64,000 nt of DNA from Brevibacillus centrosporus (GCF_003710815.1 NZ_RHHP01000032.1:50311-114310); one strand, 5' to 3'. Shown: positions 1 to 8,288, numbered from the stretch's first letter. A program made the numbers and translations. The notes: generated by a model not told the origin, from the sequence alone.

Positions 1-669
1 CACATGGTCCTTTTTCGGAGTAACAACATCTCTCGAAACCAGCTCACGGGAGACTTCTTTGCCGTCCACAGTGACTAGCTTGTAGTGTGCAATTGCCTTA
101 CCTTCTTGTCCTGTTTGCAGTACTTTTGTTTTTCCTTTTTCCAACGCAGAATCGTTTTTACGGATTTCCTGATAGGTGACGCGCTCTTCTTCGTCTACCA
201 TCTTCTCGACAACGCGTTTGACGGTGATGGCTGAAGATTTTGCTAGAGACGCTGTCAAGGCCGGTTCTACCCGGTCCTTTTCACTGAGTGTGATGCCGCC
301 GTCCTTCAACGCGCCAGCAACATCGCGGCTCAGTGTTTGAATCACTTTGGTCTGCCCGTCAATCTGGACTGGTATGGACCAGACTGTATGTAAAAATATT
401 TCTGTTCCGTCTTTGAGCTTGGTCGTAGGTGCTGGTTGAAGGGAATCCTTTTCCGTCAGGGTGATCTGTCGCTCTGCCAAAAACTCTTCAACGGTCTCGG
501 CTTTGGTAGCTACCTTGCGACTTTCACCATCTAACGAAAATGTGACCTGTTTTGGCTGGGTAGCCTGGGCAGAGAAATACCCAATCATGGGAATGATGAC
601 AAGAGCGAGGACCCCAAAGATGACGAGCCCCTTATTCTTATACCTTTCCCACATCGTGCGTAACTCCAT
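1..669 (-). CDS. YabE-like G5/DUF348 cell-wall protein, partial
   Basis: Partial gene: 223 codons are visible from an ATG at 669 and the frame runs off the left edge. RBS AAGGAG lies 8 nt upstream. The start of the protein has a basic stretch and one hydrophobic segment (about residues 13-33), fitting a membrane-anchored or secreted protein. Two beta-rich repeats of the DUF348/ubiquitin-like type follow (VTFSLDGESRKV..., VWSIPVQIDGQTKV...), then a G5-like domain (VEKMVDEEERVTYQEIRKND...). This order is that of YabE/Rpf-like proteins, which normally end in a 3D (barwin-like) muralytic domain; that part would lie outside the window. Its place after metG-tatD matches B. subtilis yabE. Function in cell-wall remodelling is inferred from the family. 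Confidence 0.85.
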   Translation of the reverse strand, partial: MELRTMWERYKNKGLVIFGVLALVIIPMIGYFSAQATQPKQVTFSLDGESRKVATKAETVEEFLAERQITLTEKDSLQPAPTTKLKDGTEIFLHTVWSIPVQIDGQTKVIQTLSRDVAGALKDGGITLSEKDRVEPALTASLAKSSAITVKRVVEKMVDEEERVTYQEIRKNDSALEKGKTKVLQTGQEGKAIAHYKLVTVDGKEVSRELVSRDVVTPKKDHV

Positions 670-784
670 TTCCCACACTCCTTTTCCTAGAAAAGCACAA
701 GGCTTTTTCGGTCTAGCCAGGTAAGGGTCGCTGTAATTGCACTAATATTCTGGAAGTGGCCGGTACTAAACAAGATCGGATTTG

Positions 785-813
785 ATTGTATGTCACTTTT
801 CCGGCTTTGTCAA
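785..813 (-). promoter_or_regulatory. sigma-A promoter of the yabE-like gene
   Basis: On the minus strand a perfect TTGACA (813-808) is followed after 17 nt by TACAAT (790-785). This predicts transcription from about 779 and a leader of about 110 nt before the ATG. Confidence 0.85.
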
Positions 814-982
814 ATTTCCCCTACCTTTGGCTGAAGAGAAGATGGTACAAGCCTAGCAAAAAGCGTCTGACGAATCATAGGCAGTTGGTGTCGAGTACCC
901 ATGTCGATAGGACAATAATCGTTCGACATATTGTTCATGGTATGCTTCGACAAACGGGTGTAGAACACAGGAAAAACGAACG

Positions 983-1026
983 AAAAAAGCGGAAAACCAC
1001 GAGCCGCGCCGTGATTTTCCGCTTTT
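983..1026 (-). terminator. rho-independent terminator after tatD
   Basis: On the minus strand, AAAGCGGAAAATCACG pairs with CGTGGTTTTCCGCTTT and is followed by a T tract. It closes the metG-tatD unit just downstream of the tatD stop. The rest of the 670-1029 gap holds only the yabE promoter and leader. Confidence 0.85.
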
Positions 1027-1029
1027 GCT

Positions 1030-1809
1030 TTATTTTTGGGACTCATTTAGTCGAAATAATCGTCGGGCGTTCTCCGAAGTAATTTCAGCCATTTCTTCGT
1101 AAGACAAACCCCGAATGTTCGCCATTTCCTCGCAGACGTAACGGACGTAGCCGCTCTCGTTTCGCTTGCCCCGAAAAGGATGCGGCGTGAGGTAAGGACT
1201 GTCCGTCTCGATCAACAATCGATCGAGTGGTACTTTGGCCGCAACCTCTTTTGGCTGCTTGGCATTTTTGAAGGTGAGCGGTCCGCCAAAGGAGATGTAG
1301 AAATTCATGTCCAAGGCGAGCTTTGCCGTTTCCCAGCTGCCGGAGAAGCAGTGCATGATCCCGCCGACATCAGCAGCCTTTTCTTCCCGGAGTATCGAGA
1401 TGACGTCCTGATGGGCATCGCGATTGTGGATGATGATCGGCATGTCTACCTTGCGCGCGAGACGAATCTGCTTGCGGAAAACGTCTGCCTGCACGTCCTT
1501 GGGCGACGTATCCCAGTAGTAGTCGAGACCCATTTCTCCCAGTCCTACGACCTTTGGATGACGACTAAGCTTCTCAATCCACTCCAGATGCTCATCCGTC
1601 ATATCTTTTGCATCCTGCGGGTGCCAACCGACTACCGCATAAATAAAGTCATGCTTCTCAGCCAGCTCGATGCACGTCGGGATCGTCTCCGCGTTAAAGC
1701 CGATATTGACGATCGTGCTGACCCCGTTTTCCCTGGCACGAGCAATTGTCTCTTCGCGGTCCTCGTCAAATTCCTTGGCATTCAGGTGCGTATGCGTTTC
1801 AAATAACAC
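1030..1809 (-). CDS. tatD: TatD family deoxyribonuclease
   Basis: Metal-dependent hydrolase of 259 residues (the usual family length), expected in the cytosol as a 3'-5' exonuclease/DNase. The TIM-barrel metal ligands are visible: HTH with H6 and H8 at the N terminus, E92 (GLGEMGLDYY), H128 (IIIHNRD), H153 (MHCFSG) and D203 (ETDSPYLTP). It follows metG by 35 nt on the same strand, so the two are probably co-transcribed under the metG T-box. B. subtilis yabD has the same position. The biological role of TatD in bacilli (DNA repair or degradation) is less certain than the family assignment. Confidence 0.93.
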   Translation of the reverse strand: MLFETHTHLNAKEFDEDREETIARARENGVSTIVNIGFNAETIPTCIELAEKHDFIYAVVGWHPQDAKDMTDEHLEWIEKLSRHPKVVGLGEMGLDYYWDTSPKDVQADVFRKQIRLARKVDMPIIIHNRDAHQDVISILREEKAADVGGIMHCFSGSWETAKLALDMNFYISFGGPLTFKNAKQPKEVAAKVPLDRLLIETDSPYLTPHPFRGKRNESGYVRYVCEEMANIRGLSYEEMAEITSENARRLFRLNESQK

Positions 1810-1844
1810 GGGTTGATCCTTCCTTTCCTGCTGGATGCGCTCGC

Positions 1845-3875
1845 TTACTTCACGATCGCGCCGTTCGGCATGCTCGGATCTACAGTCGCAAGTGTCAGCG
1901 AATCTCCTGCAGATGCTGCTAGAATCATACCTTGGGACATTTCACCGCGCAGCTTTACTGGCTTTAAGTTCGCGACCACGATGACTTTCTTCCCAACCAT
2001 ATCTTCCGGCGAGTAGTACTTCGCGATCCCGGAAACGACCTGACGTTTTTCATAGCCCAGATCCAGTTGCAGGATCAGCAGCTTGTCGGCGTTCGGGTGC
2101 TTCGCGCATTCGACTACCTGTGCAACACGCAGCTCTACCTTTCCAAAGTCATCGATGCCGATTTCTTCCTTAGCATCCGCTGGTTTCTCAGCTGCAGCTG
2201 CTTCCGCCGCATTTGCTTGTGTTTCGCTCACACCTGCTCCACCTTCCGTTCCCTCTTGCTTCTTCTTGTTTTCTTCTGCTTGGCGACGCGCTTCCGCCGT
2301 TGACTCGTCGATGAATGCCAGCTCTGCCGCAACATCCAGACGCGGGAAAAGCAGCTCTTTGCGGCTAACCGTACTACCTACAGGCAATCCGCCCCATGTG
2401 CCGGCAGACTCCCAGCTGGTCGCTTGCTCATTTCCTACGATACCGAGTTGATCCCAGATTTTTGCTGGGGCTTTCGTCATGAATGGTTGAATGAGAATCG
2501 AGCTGATGCGAATGCTCTCTGCCAGGTTGTACATAACGGTTGCCAAACGGCCTTTAGTTTCTTCCGACTTTGCCAGGTTCCAAGGCATGGTCTCATCGAT
2601 GTATTTATTGGTCCGTCCCACCAGCTCCCAGATGTGAGCCAGCGCGTTGCTGAAGCGCATTGCTTCCATATGCTCCTCAACCAGACCTTTTGTTTTCACA
2701 GCCAGCTCGATCAAGCTGTCATCCGGCTCTCCCGCAACCTCAGCAGCCGGAATCACACCATCGAAGTATTTCTCGATCATCGTCGCAGTGCGGCTCAAAA
2801 GGTTTCCGATGTCGTTTGCGAGGTCAAAGTTCAATCGTTGGACGAAGGACTCCGGCGTAAAGATGCCGTCTTGACCGAAGTTAATCTCACGCAGCAGGAA
2901 GTAGCGAACACCATCGGAGCCGTAACGGTCGATCAGAAGCTTCGGATCGATTACGTTTCCTTTGGATTTGGACATTTTGCCATCTGGCATCAAGAGCCAG
3001 CCGTGACCAAAGATTTGTTTTGGCAGCGGTACATCGAGTGCCATCAACAGAATCGGCCAGTAAATGGTGTGGAAGCGCAAAATGTCTTTTCCTACCATGT
3101 GCACATCCGCAGGCCAGAAACGGCGGTATTTACTGTCATCGTCGCTCAGGTAGCCCAGTGCGGAAATATAGTTGGTCAAAGCATCGATCCAAACGTAGAT
3201 CACATGTTCAGGATCGCTTGGCACTTTGATCCCCCAGTCAAATGTGCTGCGAGAGACAGAGAGATCCTGCAGACCTGGCTTGAGGAAGTTGTTGATCATT
3301 TCATTTTTGCGTGTCTCTGGCTGGATGAACTCTGGATTTTCCTCGATGTGCTTGAGCAGTCTGTCCTGGTATTTGGACATGCGGAAGAAGTAGTTGTTCT
3401 CCTTCACCAATTTCACTTCGCGGCCGCAATCTGGGCAAAAATAGCCTTTGTCCGTCTTCGCCTGCGTCTCTGTCCAGAACGCTTCACATGGCACACAGTA
3501 GTAGCCTTCGTATTCGCCCAGGTAAATGTCCCCCTGATCGAGCAGGCGTTGGAACACCTTTTGGACGACTTCCTTGTGGCGCGGCTGCGTCGTGCGGATG
3601 AAATCATCATAAGAAATGTCCAGTCTGTCCCACAGGTCGCGAATCCAGTCCACGACAGGGTCGATGAACTCCAGCGGCTCTTTGCCATCCTGTGCTGCGC
3701 GCTCCTGAAGCTTTTGCCCATGCTCGTCCGTACCCGTCAGGTAGTAGACATCGTACCCACGCAGGCGTTTGTAGCGAGCCACTGCATCACAGGCAATCGT
3801 GGTGTAGGCATTTCCGATATGCAGCTTGTTACTGGGATAGTAGATCGGTGTGGTGATGTAATATGTTGGTTTCAT
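1845..3875 (-). CDS. metG: Methionyl-tRNA synthetase
   Basis: Class I aminoacyl-tRNA synthetase charging tRNA-Met, 676 residues. The HIGH motif appears as KLHIGNAY (H19-N22) and KMSKS is at 300-304. A four-cysteine zinc knuckle is seen at C127, C130, C147 and C150. After an acidic, Ala/Glu-rich linker (about 530-570) the last 100 residues form an EMAPII-like tRNA-binding domain (VELRVAQVVECAKHPNADKL), the usual extension in Firmicutes MetG. A Met-specific T-box leader lies upstream (3995-4288), and a dispersed repeat sits between the T-box terminator and the start codon. It is co-oriented with tatD and probably forms a two-gene unit. Confidence 0.97.
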   Translation of the reverse strand: MKPTYYITTPIYYPSNKLHIGNAYTTIACDAVARYKRLRGYDVYYLTGTDEHGQKLQERAAQDGKEPLEFIDPVVDWIRDLWDRLDISYDDFIRTTQPRHKEVVQKVFQRLLDQGDIYLGEYEGYYCVPCEAFWTETQAKTDKGYFCPDCGREVKLVKENNYFFRMSKYQDRLLKHIEENPEFIQPETRKNEMINNFLKPGLQDLSVSRSTFDWGIKVPSDPEHVIYVWIDALTNYISALGYLSDDDSKYRRFWPADVHMVGKDILRFHTIYWPILLMALDVPLPKQIFGHGWLLMPDGKMSKSKGNVIDPKLLIDRYGSDGVRYFLLREINFGQDGIFTPESFVQRLNFDLANDIGNLLSRTATMIEKYFDGVIPAAEVAGEPDDSLIELAVKTKGLVEEHMEAMRFSNALAHIWELVGRTNKYIDETMPWNLAKSEETKGRLATVMYNLAESIRISSILIQPFMTKAPAKIWDQLGIVGNEQATSWESAGTWGGLPVGSTVSRKELLFPRLDVAAELAFIDESTAEARRQAEENKKKQEGTEGGAGVSETQANAAEAAAAEKPADAKEEIGIDDFGKVELRVAQVVECAKHPNADKLLILQLDLGYEKRQVVSGIAKYYSPEDMVGKKVIVVANLKPVKLRGEMSQGMILAASAGDSLTLATVDPSMPNGAIVK

Positions 3876-3906
3876 TGCAACAAAACTCCTCCACTTTACG
3901 TTTAGT

Positions 3907-3992
3907 AATTAGAAAACTTGGCTTCGCCATTCCTATGGCGGAGCCTTAGTTGCCCTTATACTGGATAAGAATCTTATAAATTCTTAACTGTA
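3907..3992. repeat. Dispersed ~85-bp hairpin repeat, copy A (upstream of metG)
   Basis: The core ATTAGAAAACTTGGCT is followed by an imperfect inverted repeat GGCTTCGCCA / TGGCGGAGCC, then TTAGTTGCCCTTATACTGG and a second small inverted repeat (GATAAGAA...TTCTTA). Related copies occur at 57504-57588 and 19504-19640, all in the same + orientation and each just upstream of a minus-strand gene. Confidence 0.75.
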
Positions 3993-3994
3993 TA

Positions 3995-4288
3995 ATAAAA
4001 GCCCGCCCCAAAAAATTGGGGCGAGCTCTAACTCGCGGTACCACCCAAACACTCCGTACCCTCACGGCATACGGACTTGGTGAGTCAAGGTCTGACTCTG
4101 CCCGTAACGTGGGCGTTGCGTCGCGGACTACTGGAAACGGCTATCCCGATTCGTGTTCATCGGCGAGACTCTGGGTCCATGTTCAGCTTGCTCGCTTATA
4201 CCGGTTTTCAGCTACCCCGGCTCTCTGAAATAAGGAGGTCCACTTACTCTTCCCATCAAGGTCGTTTGCTATGTTTTGGTGCTTTACA
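3995..4288 (-). promoter_or_regulatory. T-box riboswitch, methionine-specific, of metG
   Basis: Read on the minus strand: an AG-bulge-type GATGGGAAGAGTAAG, a GTAGCTGAAAACC stretch, the specifier loop with ATG (complement 4178-4180, context GAACATGGACCC), the T-box core GGGTGGTACCGCG (near 4032-4046), then a GC-rich terminator GCCCCAATTTTTTGGGGC plus a T run (about 3995-4026). The specifier codon AUG matches the downstream metG. It should read through when uncharged tRNA-Met accumulates. Confidence 0.93.
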
Positions 4289-4294
4289 CCCTCT

Positions 4295-4322
4295 ATTGTA
4301 CACGACCAACCTGTTTTGTAAA
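4295..4322 (-). promoter_or_regulatory. sigma-A promoter of the metG T-box
   Basis: TTTACA (4322-4317), 16-nt spacer, TACAAT (4300-4295) on the minus strand, placing the transcript start near 4288 at the beginning of the T-box. Confidence 0.7.
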
Positions 4323-4398
4323 CCTCCCTCACCCTGCTTTCTCCAGAAAAAGGGCCTTAGTAGGAATTAAAGGGAAAACAGTGAAATAACGGTGATTA

Positions 4399-4426
4399 TG
4401 TCGAATGTACAAACGATAATTCGACA
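4399..4426. promoter_or_regulatory. Inverted pair of Spo0A-box-like sequences
   Basis: TGTCGAAT and its exact inverse ATTCGACA are separated by 12 nt. Each arm contains the Spo0A box consensus TGTCGAA. The site lies about 150-175 bp upstream of the abrB promoter, between it and the metG T-box promoter. Confidence 0.5.
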
Positions 4427-4574
4427 TGAACCGACTATAGGCTAGGCGAAAACTTCCAGTAAATTTTATCCAATTATTTTTACATAACATTTCCATATTG
4501 GAGAAAAACGTTGCTACAACAGTGTTTTCATTTTCAAAAAAAACTTTTGTTTTCAAAGAATTGTAAATGCTAGG

Positions 4575-4603
4575 TTGACACCTTTGGGAATCGCTGGTAT
4601 GAT
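4575..4603 (+). promoter_or_regulatory. sigma-A promoter of abrB
   Basis: A consensus TTGACA (4575-4580), 17-nt spacer and TATGAT (4598-4603). The predicted start is near 4610. Confidence 0.9.
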
Positions 4604-4618
4604 GTTTTCAACAGAAAA

Positions 4619-4635
4619 TGTCGAATATTGACGAT
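4619..4635 (+). promoter_or_regulatory. Tandem Spo0A boxes downstream of the abrB promoter
   Basis: TGTCGAA (4619-4625) and TGACGAT (4629-4635) are phased 10 bp apart at about +10 and +20. This is the known arrangement of the two 0A boxes by which Spo0A~P represses abrB in B. subtilis. A weaker box, TGTCGAT, lies inverted at 4660-4666. Confidence 0.8.
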
Positions 4636-4694
4636 AAATGGTTTCCGTTGAACAATAGCATCGACATGTCCATATTTGGGAGGAGAAATCACTA

Positions 4695-4946
4695 ATGATG
4701 AAATCAACAGGTATTGTTCGGAAAGTGGACGAGTTGGGCCGCGTGGTAATCCCAATCGAATTGCGCCGCACGCTGGGTATCGCAGAAAAAGATGCTTTGG
4801 AAATCTACGTTGACGGTGAGCGCATCATCCTGAAAAAATACGAGCCTGCTTGCATTTTCTGTGGTAATGCAGATAAAGTATCTCACTTTAAAGGTAAAAT
4901 CGTTTGCCAAGACTGCCTGTCCGAAATGCCAGTCGTAAAACGATAA
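4695..4946 (+). CDS. abrB: AbrB family transition-state regulator
   Basis: DNA-binding protein of 83 residues that represses stationary-phase and sporulation genes during growth. The N-terminal AbrB/SpoVT swapped-hairpin domain is clear (STGIVRKVDELGRVVIP, residues 4-20). The C-terminal half carries C-x2-C...C-x2-C (CIFC, CQDC), the cysteine pattern found in AbrB/Abh-type paralogues. Tandem ATGs are present; RBS GGAGGAG lies upstream at about 4679. It is the only plus-strand gene in this block, transcribed divergently from metG, and carries its own promoter and Spo0A boxes. The position between rsmI and metG is that of B. subtilis abrB. Confidence 0.95.
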   Translation: MMKSTGIVRKVDELGRVVIPIELRRTLGIAEKDALEIYVDGERIILKKYEPACIFCGNADKVSHFKGKIVCQDCLSEMPVVKR

Positions 4947-4967
4947 CTTTCTCTCTTTTACATATGT

Positions 4968-5005
4968 TGAGCCTTTTGGGGACAAGCCCCGAGAGGCTCT
5001 TTTTG
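4968..5005 (+). terminator. abrB terminator
   Basis: GAGCCTTTTGGGG-ACAAG-CCCCGAGAGGCTC followed by TTTTT. Confidence 0.85.
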
Positions 5006-5047
5006 CTTTTGTGCCGGATGTGTAAATAGAATCGCCTATTTGGATGC

Positions 5048-5070
5048 AAAAAAACTGGCCGTAAAAGCCA
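5048..5070 (-). terminator. rsmI terminator
   Basis: On the minus strand CTGGC-TTTTACG-GCCAG followed by seven T, directly after the rsmI stop. Confidence 0.8.
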
Positions 5071-5077
5071 GCCAGCT

Positions 5078-5980
5078 CTAATCTTCGTCTTGTTCACGAT
5101 GGTACTCGTTGTACACATCTCGTTTGGAGACACCGCGATCATCCGCAGCCTGCTTGATCGCATCCTTTTTGCTCAATCCCTGCTCACAGTACTGGTCGAC
5201 GTGCTGGGTGACACTGAGCTCTTGCCACCACAAATCTTCCTCCTCTTCCTCGAGAGGACCTGTGTAGCCTTCCACAATCAAGCAAAACTCTCCTCGCGCT
5301 TCTCCTTCACGCAGCCACTCAATCAGTTCATCAAGCGTGCCCCGCACAAATTCCTCATAGCGCTTGGTCAGCTCTCTCGCCAGCACTGCCCGACGATTGC
5401 CCCATGCATCCCGAATAGCCACCAGTGTTTTGTCAATCCGATGCGGAGCTTCATAGAAGATGAGCGTTTCCTGATACTTTTTCAACCGCTCCAGCTCTTC
5501 GCGGCGCTCCTTGTTTTCTCTGCCCATAAACCCGCAAAATACAAAGCGATCTGTCGGCAGTCCTGATGCGATCAATGCCGTTAACCCAGCATTTGCTCCA
5601 GGAACCGGGATCACCGGATAACCAGCTGCTGTCGCATCGCGAACCAGATCAGCTCCCGGGTCTGATATCGCCGGCAGCCCAGCATCGCTGACTAGTGCGA
5701 TCTGCTTTCCTTCTGCCAGCCACTGCAAGAGACCATTTCCGCTCGCTTCCTTATTATGCTCGTGATAGCTGACCGTTCGCTTGTCGATATGAAAATGGTT
5801 AAGCAGCTTTCGCGTCTGCCGTGTATCCTCACAAGCAATCACATCGACAGAGCGCAGCGTTTCCAGGCAACGGACCGTGATATCATCCAAATTTCCAATC
5901 GGTGTCGCCACCAGATAGAGGACACCGGCCTGCTCGGACGAAAAGCTACGCTGGATATTCACCATGAGGTCCCTCTCCAA
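5078..5980 (-). CDS. rsmI: 16S rRNA (cytidine-1402 2'-O)-methyltransferase RsmI
   Basis: SAM-dependent tetrapyrrole-methylase-fold enzyme (300 residues) that methylates the ribose of C1402 in the ribosomal P site. The family signature LVATPIGNLDDITVR is near residue 23, followed by CEDTRQTRKLL, LVSDAGLPAISDPG and the VPGANAGLTALIASGLP loop. It overlaps the end of the upstream GIY-YIG gene, suggesting translational coupling. Same gene order as B. subtilis yabC/rsmI. The extreme C terminus is acidic. An internal ATG (M6, VNIQRSF) could be the real start; the choice changes only five residues. Confidence 0.95.
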   Translation of the reverse strand: MERDLMVNIQRSFSSEQAGVLYLVATPIGNLDDITVRCLETLRSVDVIACEDTRQTRKLLNHFHIDKRTVSYHEHNKEASGNGLLQWLAEGKQIALVSDAGLPAISDPGADLVRDATAAGYPVIPVPGANAGLTALIASGLPTDRFVFCGFMGRENKERREELERLKKYQETLIFYEAPHRIDKTLVAIRDAWGNRRAVLARELTKRYEEFVRGTLDELIEWLREGEARGEFCLIVEGYTGPLEEEEEDLWWQELSVTQHVDQYCEQGLSKKDAIKQAADDRGVSKRDVYNEYHREQDED

Positions 5981-6260
5981 TCAATTCTTCTTTTTTCGGG
6001 CGGGAGAGCCGCTTGATTCCTTCCTCTCTCCTCAGCCCCCAGGAGCGGTCTGTCCCTTCTTCCCAATACAGCAATTCGACAGGTCCGCGTCCACGGGTGT
6101 ATTTGGCTCCTTTGCCTTCGTTATGTGCTCGCAGTCGTCTTGGCAGCTCGGTTGTGTAGCCTGTGTAAAGACTCCCGTCCGCACAAGACAAAATATAAAC
6201 AAAGTGGCCTTTATGCGAGGGAATCGCGTCTTCCGAAATAGACTTCCTGCAGCTCTTCAC
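5946..6260 (-). CDS. GIY-YIG domain nuclease family protein (YazA-like)
   Basis: Small single-domain GIY-YIG protein of UPF0213 type. HFVYILSCADGSLYTGYT carries the paired YI(L)/(Y)TGY motif, followed by RRLRAHNEGKGAKYTRGR with the catalytic-type arginine. Known members are nuclease-like, but their cellular substrate is unsettled. The reading frame is open back to an ATG at 6287. I prefer GTG at 6260, because GGAGAGG sits 6 nt upstream and this start reduces overlap with the preceding trmN6-like gene to 50 nt. The 3' end overlaps rsmI by 35 nt, so the trio trmN6-like / GIY-YIG / rsmI is tightly packed and probably one operon. Confidence 0.85.
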   Translation of the reverse strand: MKSCRKSISEDAIPSHKGHFVYILSCADGSLYTGYTTELPRRLRAHNEGKGAKYTRGRGPVELLYWEEGTDRSWGLRREEGIKRLSRPKKEELIGEGPHGEYPA

Positions 6261-6978
6261 AGTATTCCTCTCCATTTTCATAGACAATCAACGGTGGCTG
6301 GATCCGCAGCTCCGGCTTGCCTCCCCGCATCCCTTCTATTAATACCATGTTGGGCTCAGCGTCGCGGCGAGGATACACGAGGCGCATCCGCTTCGGCTCG
6401 ATTCCGTACTGGCGCATCAACGTAATGATCTCAATCAGACGCGTCGAACGGTGTACCATCGCGAGCTTTCCTCCGTTTTTCAGCAGCTGGCTGCCTACAC
6501 GAATCACGTCTTCCAGAGAGAGCATGATTTCGTGACGGGCGATGGCAAAATGCTCACTGATATTTTTCTCCCCACTGGTGGCCGGCATATAGGGCGGATT
6601 GCAGGTGATCACGTCAAACTTCGCATGACCGAAGCGCTCCACCGCCTCCTTTACATCTCCGTGGTGCATGGTGATGCGCCCTTCCAGCTGGTTCAGCGCT
6701 ACATTGCGGCTCGCCATGCTGAACAATCGCTCCTGAATTTCGATTCCTTCAAAAGAGGCTTCTGGTGTCCTGGTCGTCATAATGAGCGGAATCGCCCCGT
6801 TGCCTGTGCAAAAGTCTAGGATACGCCCTCTTTTTGGCGCCGAAGCAAAGCGAGCGAGCAGGACAGCGTCCATAGAAAAACAGAACACTTCATGGCTCTG
6901 AATAATTTTCATTTCGTGCGTCAGCAAATCATCGATGCGCTCTGATTCGAAGAGCGGCACATTGGTGACTGGTTCCAT
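6211..6978 (-). CDS. tRNA1(Val) (adenine37-N6)-methyltransferase family protein
   Basis: Class I SAM methyltransferase of 255 residues, homologous in type to E. coli TrmN6 and B. subtilis YabB. Motif I appears as ILDFCTGNGAIPL (about residue 54), and the N6-adenine catalytic tetrad is NPPY in ITCNPPYMP (about residue 130). It probably modifies A37 of a tRNA, but the specific substrate in bacilli is inferred. It heads the operon with the GIY-YIG gene and rsmI, and overlaps the next gene. Confidence 0.9.
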   Translation of the reverse strand: MEPVTNVPLFESERIDDLLTHEMKIIQSHEVFCFSMDAVLLARFASAPKRGRILDFCTGNGAIPLIMTTRTPEASFEGIEIQERLFSMASRNVALNQLEGRITMHHGDVKEAVERFGHAKFDVITCNPPYMPATSGEKNISEHFAIARHEIMLSLEDVIRVGSQLLKNGGKLAMVHRSTRLIEIITLMRQYGIEPKRMRLVYPRRDAEPNMVLIEGMRGGKPELRIQPPLIVYENGEEYCEELQEVYFGRRDSLA

Positions 6979-7014
6979 CCGTTGTTCATAACCCCTTTGG
7001 TTTACTCATGTATA

Positions 7015-7049
7015 AAAGCGACCTGACACATGGCCCAGGTCGCTTTTTC
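7015..7049 (-). terminator. Terminator of the tmk-yabA operon
   Basis: AAAAAGCGACCTGGGC...GTCAGGTCGCTTTT, a 10-bp stem with T tracts on both strands, so it could work in either direction; it lies just after the yabA stop. Confidence 0.8.
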
Positions 7050-7070
7050 ATCCGGCTATTGGTACACCGC

Positions 7071-7442
7071 TTATTTTTGAGGGCCTCCGCTTAAAAACGA
7101 CAAGCAGAATAAACAATCGCCTTCTTTACGCAAGCTGCCAAAATGCACATTGCAGATATGAAACCCTTCTGCGTAGAGACGAGCAAGATTGTCGTATCCT
7201 TCTCCGACCACTGCCTTCTTGGCCTTCTCTTGTGCCACTGGGCGCGTTCCCTTTTGCTTCGGTGAAGTGCTTGTCTTTTTTCTGTCTAGTCGGTTGCGAA
7301 GGTGCTGGTTTTCAACGAGTAATTGGGCGTTTTCCTCCATCAAAACTACGATGACGTCTTTCAACTCACCGATTTCTTTGTAAAGGTCCCCAATTCGTTC
7401 TTCAATGCTCGCCATCTTGACGAAGATTTCCCGTTTGTCCAC
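7071..7442 (-). CDS. yabA: Replication initiation control protein YabA
   Basis: Negative regulator of DnaA-dependent initiation that also binds DnaN; 123 residues. The N-terminal half is a coiled coil (MASIEERIGDLYKEIGELKD...LLVENQHLRNRL), followed by a basic Ser/Thr/Lys linker and a C-terminal zinc cluster with H and C ligands (HICNVHFG, DCLFC). GTG start at 7442 with upstream GAGGTG. It ends the operon tmk-darA-yaaR-holB-ricT-yabA, as in B. subtilis, coupling replication proteins with their regulator. Confidence 0.93.
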   Translation of the reverse strand: MDKREIFVKMASIEERIGDLYKEIGELKDVIVVLMEENAQLLVENQHLRNRLDRKKTSTSPKQKGTRPVAQEKAKKAVVGEGYDNLARLYAEGFHICNVHFGSLRKEGDCLFCLSFLSGGPQK

Positions 7443-7470
7443 TCGCTCACCTCTCCCCTACTCCCATCTT

Positions 7471-8286
7471 TTATTCAAAAGTGGGAAGCCCTATCGCAAT
7501 CTCATCTAGTCCAAACTCTGTGATCTTTTTATCGATCGAAAGCTCTACTTGAACGGATTGGTCGAGTACATTCACGGATACGACGCGTCCGTTCCCCATC
7601 GGGGTGCTTACGACTTTTCCGATGTCAGGCATCTCATCGCGCGTACTCTCGTAGTTGTCGTTCTCGTATTTTAAACAGCACATCAATCTGCCGCAAAGCC
7701 CGGAGATCTTCGCTGGATTCAACGAAAGGTTTTGGTCCTTGGCCATTTTAATCGAAACGGGCTCAAAATCGCCAAGGAATGTAGAACAGCAAAGCAATCG
7801 TCCACAGGGCCCGATACCGCCAAGCATTTTCGCTTCATCGCGAACGCCGATCTGGCGAAGCTCGATGCGGGTACGGAATACGGACGCCAAATCTTTAACC
7901 AGCTCACGAAAATCAACGCGTCCATCTGCCGTAAAGTAAAAGATGATCTTGTTGCGGTCGAATGTGTACTCCACATCAACCAGCTTCATGTCCAGTTTGT
8001 GCTCCTTGATTTTGGTCTGACAGACGGAAAATGCATTCTTGGCGGCCTGCTTGTTTTCGTCCACCTGCTTGGCATCCTTGTCGTCAGCGACCCGAATCAC
8101 TTTCTTCAGCGGCAATACCACATCGGAATCCGCTACCTGCTTTTTTCCGATGACAACCTTGCCGTATTCGACTCCTCGCGCTGTTTCCACGATGACGGTA
8201 CAATCTTTCTCGATTGGCAGTCGGTCAGGGTCGAAGTAATATATTTTGCCCGCTTTTTTAAAGCGGACTCCAACAACCTCGTACAA
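7471..8286 (-). CDS. ricT: RicT/YaaT, PSP1-domain protein
   Basis: Protein of 271 residues with the PSP1 C-terminal domain. The cysteine-rich signature GPCGRLLCC...LCGRLMCCLKYE (about residues 155-208) is the Fe-S binding region of the RicA-RicF-RicT (Y) complex, which modulates RNase Y maturation of mRNAs and affects sporulation and biofilm in B. subtilis. The roles of the complex are known from B. subtilis; here they are inferred. The gene starts 2 nt downstream of the holB stop. Confidence 0.93.
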   Translation of the reverse strand: MYEVVGVRFKKAGKIYYFDPDRLPIEKDCTVIVETARGVEYGKVVIGKKQVADSDVVLPLKKVIRVADDKDAKQVDENKQAAKNAFSVCQTKIKEHKLDMKLVDVEYTFDRNKIIFYFTADGRVDFRELVKDLASVFRTRIELRQIGVRDEAKMLGGIGPCGRLLCCSTFLGDFEPVSIKMAKDQNLSLNPAKISGLCGRLMCCLKYENDNYESTRDEMPDIGKVVSTPMGNGRVVSVNVLDQSVQVELSIDKKITEFGLDEIAIGLPTFE

Positions 8287-8288
8287 GG

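Noticed and set aside
2424..3905. A 493-codon open frame on the plus strand opposite metG
   Set aside because: It is the antisense shadow of a clear methionyl-tRNA synthetase gene, with no RBS and no family-like sequence.
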